A stretch of DNA of 38,133 nt from Bacteroidota bacterium (GTDB taxonomy: Bacteria; Bacteroidota; Bacteroidia; AKYH767-A; OLB10): assembly GCA_024643795.1 (NCBI GenBank), contig JAHEMF010000028.1, positions 1 through 38,133 of the forward strand, written 5' to 3'. A program made the position numbers and the translations under genes. The notes beneath the pieces were generated by a model. It was not told the origin of the DNA. It did no database searches and saw only the letters and a list, made by a program, of their open reading frames with translations. Numbering within the stretch: the stretch's first letter is position 1; each line of letters opens with the position of its first letter. Positions 34,288 through 38,133 of the stretch are shown here, in pieces.

Positions 34288-35046
34288 TTACATTCCCGGA
34301 GCCGATATATCCTGTGAAAGCGAACCCCAAACAAGATCTTGCTGAGTAGATTTTGCTTTAGAAGTTCCGGATGTGCCTGATGCAGATGGGCCTCCGAATC
34401 TGAATATTATTCCGCCCTGAAATTCAAGTTGAGTAATTGTTGTGTATCCGCCAAGTGACACGCCACATCCACTACCACCTGTTCCTACGCCACAAGATAG
34501 TCCACCACCACTTCCTTGCATGGGGATGTGTAATTGAGTTTGTAAACGGATACCAATTTTTTCGGAAGGGAAAAGTTTAATACCAATTTTTGGTGCTACA
34601 TCAAACAGCCAAAGGTCAGTGCCTTTGTAATCGCCTGATTGGCCGGTTGCAATTGCTGTACCTAAGGAGATACCTCCAAAAGGAACGGCAATACTTCCGG
34701 GGATCTCTTTGTTATATACAAAGCCCGCTAAAATATAATCCAGAGCAACAGAAATCTTTTCTTCAGTAGTTACAAAATTATAATAGTTCGTTGCTTTTAA
34801 ATCGCCCTCTTGCCTTTCATAACCCAGTTCAATTTGTTTGCCGTAGCCCATATTGAATGCAAGGTTTATCCCCATCGATACGTTGTCTGAGATCTTAGCA
34901 CTTCCATAATAAGTGTCAAATTTATCAGCTAGTGAATAGCCGGCCATGGCAGAAAGTTCAATTTGAGAAAATGCCTTTGGAGTGAAAATCACAAGCAGCA
35001 GTGCGCTTGCAACCAGAGTGCTTTTAAATGGATCTAAGAGTTTCAT
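34288..35046 (-). CDS. Small outer-membrane beta-barrel protein with a Gly/Cys-rich loop
   Basis: A 252-residue protein with a signal peptide (about 1-28, ending KAFSQ) and about ten short barrel-like strands (GYSLADKF, AFNMGYGKQIELGYER, FQGGIIFRFGG). An unusual loop at about 178-200 is rich in glycine and holds the protein's only two cysteines (LSCGVGTGG and SGCGVSLGG). After the last strand there is a low-complexity tail of about 35 residues, SASGTSGTSKAKSTQ and onward. A typical barrel would end at the strand. Family not recognised beyond the barrel type. It converges on the GIN/barrel gene with a seven-base gap. Confidence 0.8.
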   Translation of the reverse strand: MKLLDPFKSTLVASALLLVIFTPKAFSQIELSAMAGYSLADKFDTYYGSAKISDNVSMGINLAFNMGYGKQIELGYERQEGDLKATNYYNFVTTEEKISVALDYILAGFVYNKEIPGSIAVPFGGISLGTAIATGQSGDYKGTDLWLFDVAPKIGIKLFPSEKIGIRLQTQLHIPMQGSGGGLSCGVGTGGSGCGVSLGGYTTITQLEFQGGIIFRFGGPSASGTSGTSKAKSTQQDLVWGSLSQDISAPGM

Positions 35047-35065
35047 TTTTTCTTGGTTTGGTCAG

Positions 35066-35073
35066 CAAATGTA
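35066..35073 (-). promoter_or_regulatory. -7 promoter box for the small beta-barrel gene
   Basis: TACATTTG on the minus strand, full match to TAnnTTTG, 19 bases before the ATG at 35046. No clear -33 TTG at the usual distance. Confidence 0.4.
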
Positions 35074-35207
35074 ATGTTTTTATTGCCATTTCTTACTTTG
35101 TCAGGTATTGAATTGCTGAGAATGAACCTATTAATGAGACGATAACTGTTACGGTCATTTATGGTGCATCGGTTAGTTTGGTTCACTAATAATATTCATG
35201 CCTTTTC

Positions 35208-35215
35208 TATCTTTG
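35208..35215 (+). promoter_or_regulatory. -7 promoter box at the lysS start
   Basis: TATCTTTG matches TAnnTTTG. In-frame ATGs follow at 35217, 35220 and 35226. The transcript probably starts four to seven bases after the box, so only the last ATG is sure to be transcribed. The -33 region is weak. Confidence 0.5.
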
Positions 35216-35225
35216 CATGATGAAA

Positions 35226-36944
35226 ATGAATGAATTAACTGAACAGGAAAAGATAAGATACGAGGCACTTCAGGAACTTAGAAAACTGGGAGTAGATCCT
35301 TATCCGGCAGACCTTTATCCCGTATCCCATCATACTGCTGAAATACTTGTAGGTTTTGAAAAGTCGCCTGATGAATTTAAAAGTGTTTGTCTTGCTGGAA
35401 GGATCATGACCCGTCGGATTATGGGGAATGCTTCTTTTGCCGAAATACAGGATGATAGCGGACGTATTCAGGTTTATATAAGAAGAGATGACATTTGCCC
35501 CGAGGAAGACAAGACCATGTACAATACTGTATTTAAGCGACTGGTTGATATTGGAGACATTATTGGAGTAAAAGGTTATGTTTTTAAAACCCAGACCGGT
35601 GAAACATCAATACATGTATCAGAATTTAAAATATTATCAAAATCATTACGCCCACTACCAATAGTAAAAGAAAAAGACGGGACGATCTATGATGCATTTA
35701 AGGATCCCGAATTAAGATACCGGCAGCGATATGTTGATCTTATCGTAAACCCTGAAGTAAAAGCAACCTTTAGAAAACGTTCGGAACTGGTAAACTCAAT
35801 GAGGTCATTTTTGAGTGCTAAAGGTTACATGGAGGTGGAAACACCGGTTCTCCAACCTTTATATGGTGGCGCTGCTGCAAGGCCATTCAAAACGCACCAC
35901 AACACATTGGATATGACACTCTATCTGCGCATAGCTAATGAGCTGTATCTTAAAAGGCTCATAGTTGGGGGCTTTGAAGGAGTATATGAGTTTGCCAAAG
36001 ATTTTCGGAATGAAGGGATGAGCAGATTTCATAATCCGGAGTTTACACAGATGGAGTTATATGTAGCTTACAAAGATTATGAATGGATGATGGATCTTGT
36101 AGAGGAGATGGTAGAAAAAATTGCAATTGACCTGCATGGTAAAACAGTTGTTAAATATGGTGAGCATGAAATAGATTTTAAAAGACCATGGAAGCGATTT
36201 AGTATGTATGGTGCAATTGAGCATTTCACAGGTGTAGATGTTTCGTCAATGGATGAAGCTAATATGAAAGATCAGGCTATAAAGTTTGGAATCAAGGTGG
36301 ACGATTCAATGGGACGAGCCAAGCTTATTGATGAAATTTTTGGGGAAATGTGTGAGCACAAATTAATTCAGCCAACTTTTATAACTGACTACCCGGTTGA
36401 AATGTCGCCACTTGCAAAAAGTCACCGATCAAAACCAGGATTAGTAGAAAGGTTTGAAGCAGTGGTCAATGGAAAAGAAATTTGTAATGCATTCAGCGAA
36501 CTGAATGATCCTATCGATCAGCGTAAGCGCTTTGAAGAGCAGGTAGAGCTTGGAAAAAGAGGGGATGAAGAAGCAATGACGCTGGATGAAGATTTTTTAA
36601 GAGCCATTGAGCATGGTATGCCACCAACTGCCGGACTAGGAATTGGAATAGATCGCCTAACAATGATCATGACCAATTCACAATCAATTCAAGACGTGTT
36701 GTTTTTTCCACAAATGAGACCGGAGAAACATGCTGCTGCTCAAGGTAATGCACCGCAATCACTTTCTATGGTCCCTCATCCGTGGAATGAACTATTGGCA
36801 AAAATGGGAATAGACTCAGTAGAAAAATTGAGAGAATCGAATCCTAATAAGCTTTTCAACGATCTGGGAGGTATGAGAAAGAAAAATAAAATTCAGGAAC
36901 CCATACCTACTGTTGATGAGATCAGGGCATGGATTTCTGAATAG
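35226..36944 (+). CDS. lysS: Lysyl-tRNA synthetase (class II)
   Basis: About 572 residues. It charges tRNA-Lys with lysine. The N-terminal OB-fold anticodon-binding domain (about 50-150) contains [12 protein letters not shown] and [15 protein letters not shown]. The class II core follows: motif 1 in [17 protein letters not shown], motif 2 in [20 protein letters not shown] and motif 3 in [11 protein letters not shown]. The C-terminal extension after FFPQMRPE is longer than in E. coli but common in Bacteroidota. The start at 35226 ([16 protein letters not shown]) is chosen because the promoter box lies immediately upstream. ATG at 35217 or 35220 would add three or two residues. Confidence 0.96.
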   Translation: MNELTEQEKIRYEALQELRKLGVDPYPADLYPVSHHTAEILVGFEKSPDEFKSVCLAGRIMTRRIMGNASFAEIQDDSGRIQVYIRRDDICPEEDKTMYNTVFKRLVDIGDIIGVKGYVFKTQTGETSIHVSEFKILSKSLRPLPIVKEKDGTIYDAFKDPELRYRQRYVDLIVNPEVKATFRKRSELVNSMRSFLSAKGYMEVETPVLQPLYGGAAARPFKTHHNTLDMTLYLRIANELYLKRLIVGGFEGVYEFAKDFRNEGMSRFHNPEFTQMELYVAYKDYEWMMDLVEEMVEKIAIDLHGKTVVKYGEHEIDFKRPWKRFSMYGAIEHFTGVDVSSMDEANMKDQAIKFGIKVDDSMGRAKLIDEIFGEMCEHKLIQPTFITDYPVEMSPLAKSHRSKPGLVERFEAVVNGKEICNAFSELNDPIDQRKRFEEQVELGKRGDEEAMTLDEDFLRAIEHGMPPTAGLGIGIDRLTMIMTNSQSIQDVLFFPQMRPEKHAAAQGNAPQSLSMVPHPWNELLAKMGIDSVEKLRESNPNKLFNDLGGMRKKNKIQEPIPTVDEIRAWISE

Positions 36945-36956
36945 ATATTAAAGCCA

Positions 36957-36984
36957 AACCGCCCCCGTTCAACTGAGGGCGGTT
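36957..36984. terminator. Hairpin between lysS and the sensor kinase
   Basis: AACCGCCC (36957-36964) pairs with GGGCGGTT (36977-36984) around a 12-base loop, 13 bases after the lysS stop. A short AT-rich tail follows but no long U-tract. It may end lysS transcripts, or those of the converging kinase. Confidence 0.6.
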
Positions 36985-36998
36985 ATTAGCTTCCCGAA

Positions 36999-37043
36999 AA
37001 GCAGAAACCTGAGAAAAAAAGTGAAAAGCAGGTAACTGAGAAA
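36999..37043. repeat. Two imperfect 18-bp direct repeats
   Basis: 36999-37016 and 37026-37043 share AAGCAG, a variable five-base centre and TGAGAAA, with three differences over 18 bases and a 27-bp period. They lie in the intergenic region between lysS and the kinase. Confidence 0.5.
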
Positions 37044-37089
37044 CGACAAGTCAAAGGAAAGAAACACTGGATACTATACCAATAGGAAT

Positions 37090-37142
37090 TGAGGGAACGG
37101 CAGCTTTCAATGAGGGAACGGCAGGTTTGGTTGAGGGAACGG
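37090..37142. repeat. Three tandem TGAGGGAACGG repeats with 21-bp period
   Basis: The exact 11-base unit TGAGGGAACGG occurs at 37090-37100, 37111-37121 and 37132-37142. The spacing is exactly 21 bp, two helical turns. The last copy touches the kinase stop codon (37143-37145). On the minus strand the unit reads CCGTTCCCTCA. The CCGTT core and the spacing resemble tandem LytTR-regulator sites. Confidence 0.75.
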
Positions 37143-38133
37143 TCATTTTTCGATTTTAAACATTCCTTTAGTCAGTTTGATTTTTATTGTAGTGCCAGGA
37201 CATTTGAGGTCATCAGTGCTGGTGGAGATCTCCAGTGCTGAGTTTGCAAAAGGATCTAATGACAATAATCTTGACATTACAATTTCAGTTCCTTTGGATT
37301 CATGTGTTTTCAGGTTACGCTTGCCAGATTCTTCAATACCAATACCATTGTCTTGAATTTCGATCACAATGGATTCCTGAGATCGCCGAATCTCAATATT
37401 CAGCTTTCCGGCTAATAGAGGTTCGCGAAAACCATACCATATTGAATTTTCAAGAAAAGGCTGTATGATCAAATTTGGAATCCATGTTTTCTTAGGATTA
37501 ATATGCTTGTCTATTTCCAGAACATATTCAAAAGGAATATTGGCGCGTAACTTTTCAAGGTCGAGATAATATTTTATTCGGGTCATTTCATCGGATAGTC
37601 TAATAAGTGATTCAGTAGAATTGGACAAGTTGAGTCGGATGAGTTTTGAGAACTTATCAATATACTCATACGATTCCTCCACGGGATTCCTGCCTAAAAA
37701 CTCTCTTATAGAATTTATTGAATTGTATACAAAATGAGGTTTGAGGTTTGCTGCGGTAAGTCGCCTTTTAAGGTCAATTAAATTATGTTGGGCGCCTATT
37801 TTTATTTTTGAATGACCCTTGAGTGAAAAGAACCTGTACTTGAGTAAATTATATGTGATGCTTATGAAAAGGAATAAGCTTGTGAAGTAAAAGTATTTTG
37901 ACCTCCAGAATGGTGGTGTGATATATACTTCTAATGATGAAGTGGGCCCCCAGCTACCACCATATATAGATGCCTGGATGGTTATTTTGTGATATCCGTA
38001 ACTCAGGTTATAAAAACCTAACTCTCGACTTTTTGTACTAGTCCAAGCCTTGTCATCAACTTTATATTTATATGTGACGGCATTTGGGTTAGGGTGATAA
38101 ATGGATGTAAATTTCAGCTTGAATTCTTTATCT
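37143..38133 (-). CDS. LytS-type sensor histidine kinase with Y_Y_Y domain, C-terminal part
   Basis: The frame stays open to the window edge, so the start and a probable beta-propeller sensor lie outside. The visible 329 residues begin with the end of a Y_Y_Y domain (Tyr/Gly-rich, GFYNLSYGYHKITIQAS, then LEVYITPPFW). One membrane helix follows (YFYFTSLFLFISITYNLL). The His_kinase domain has the H-box LKPHFVYNSINSI, with the phosphorylated His codon near 37735. The ATPase domain has IIQPFLENSIWYGF and IQDNGIGIEES. A GTG at 37682 is internal and not the start. The usual LytTR response regulator does not follow; lysS converges instead. The stop codon abuts three phased repeats. Confidence 0.9.
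   Translation of the reverse strand, partial: DKEFKLKFTSIYHPNPNAVTYKYKVDDKAWTSTKSRELGFYNLSYGYHKITIQASIYGGSWGPTSSLEVYITPPFWRSKYFYFTSLFLFISITYNLLKYRFFSLKGHSKIKIGAQHNLIDLKRRLTAANLKPHFVYNSINSIREFLGRNPVEESYEYIDKFSKLIRLNLSNSTESLIRLSDEMTRIKYYLDLEKLRANIPFEYVLEIDKHINPKKTWIPNLIIQPFLENSIWYGFREPLLAGKLNIEIRRSQESIVIEIQDNGIGIEESGKRNLKTHESKGTEIVMSRLLSLDPFANSALEISTSTDDLKCPGTTIKIKLTKGMFKIEK

Noticed and set aside
35128-35160. GTAACA and CGTC together on the minus strand upstream of the small beta-barrel gene
   Set aside because: The two boxes are only five bases apart, incompatible with the 16-bp spacing of the other three sites.
37143-37682. Sensor kinase as a complete 179-residue gene starting at GTG 37682
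   Set aside because: The frame continues upstream through the H-box, a membrane helix and a Y_Y_Y domain to the window edge, so this is the C-terminal part of a longer protein.

Overview
This window comes from a member of the Bacteroidota, probably of the Cytophagales or a related order. The evidence is the set of family-typical genes (DUF6427, DUF2807 'GIN', Ig_5 lipoprotein, DUF3570/DUF4266, PF10108 exonuclease, LytS-type kinase with a Y_Y_Y domain) and promoters of the Bacteroidota vegetative type (TTG, about 20 bp, TAnnTTTG). Most genes also lack a Shine-Dalgarno sequence. Coding density is high, no gene-free stretch exceeds about 210 bp, and I saw no rRNA, tRNA, CRISPR array, insertion sequence or prophage. 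Order-level placement is an inference.

Layout. 1-2515 (+): end of a DMT/EamA permease, then yicC-gmk-nadD. 2538-7376: purine genes purQ and purD on the minus strand with two membrane proteins between them, then an acyl-CoA carboxylase beta subunit. 7512-12683 (+): phosphoglucose/phosphomannose isomerase, aldo/keto reductase, lipB, a serine hydrolase, a conserved small protein and a PolB-like exonuclease. 12791-13516 (+): a secreted GIN-domain protein. 13526-16487 (-): a tight four-gene cassette, thioredoxin-apbE-DUF4266 lipoprotein-DUF3570 barrel. 16694-23090: an OmpA-family lipoprotein, an unknown cytosolic protein, an 1183-residue outer-membrane protein and a coiled-coil membrane protein. 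23216-26408 (+): comF, msrC, an Ig-like lipoprotein and a RidA-family protein. 26482-31107 (+): the rimP-nusA-infB operon, with a terminator-like hairpin against the rimP start and a strong Shine-Dalgarno before infB. 31226-34280 (+): ECF sigma factor, membrane anti-sigma factor and a GIN/beta-barrel protein. 34288-35046 (-): a small beta-barrel protein. 35226-36944 (+): lysS. 37143-38133 (-): a LytS-type sensor kinase cut by the window edge, with three 21-bp-phased repeats beside its stop codon.

Main observations. (1) The same promoter-like element, TGTAACA-16 bp-CGTCWTAYTT, lies upstream of the ECF sigma gene, the adjacent GIN/barrel gene and the distant GIN gene at 12791. It predicts an autoregulated envelope regulon whose visible outputs are two GIN-domain proteins. 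(2) The sigma gene's copy overlaps the infB terminator hairpin. (3) The thioredoxin-ApbE-DUF4266-DUF3570 cassette looks like a dedicated, poorly understood envelope redox module. (4) The rimP leader looks like an attenuator. (5) Phased repeats, resembling tandem LytTR-regulator sites, abut the sensor kinase gene.
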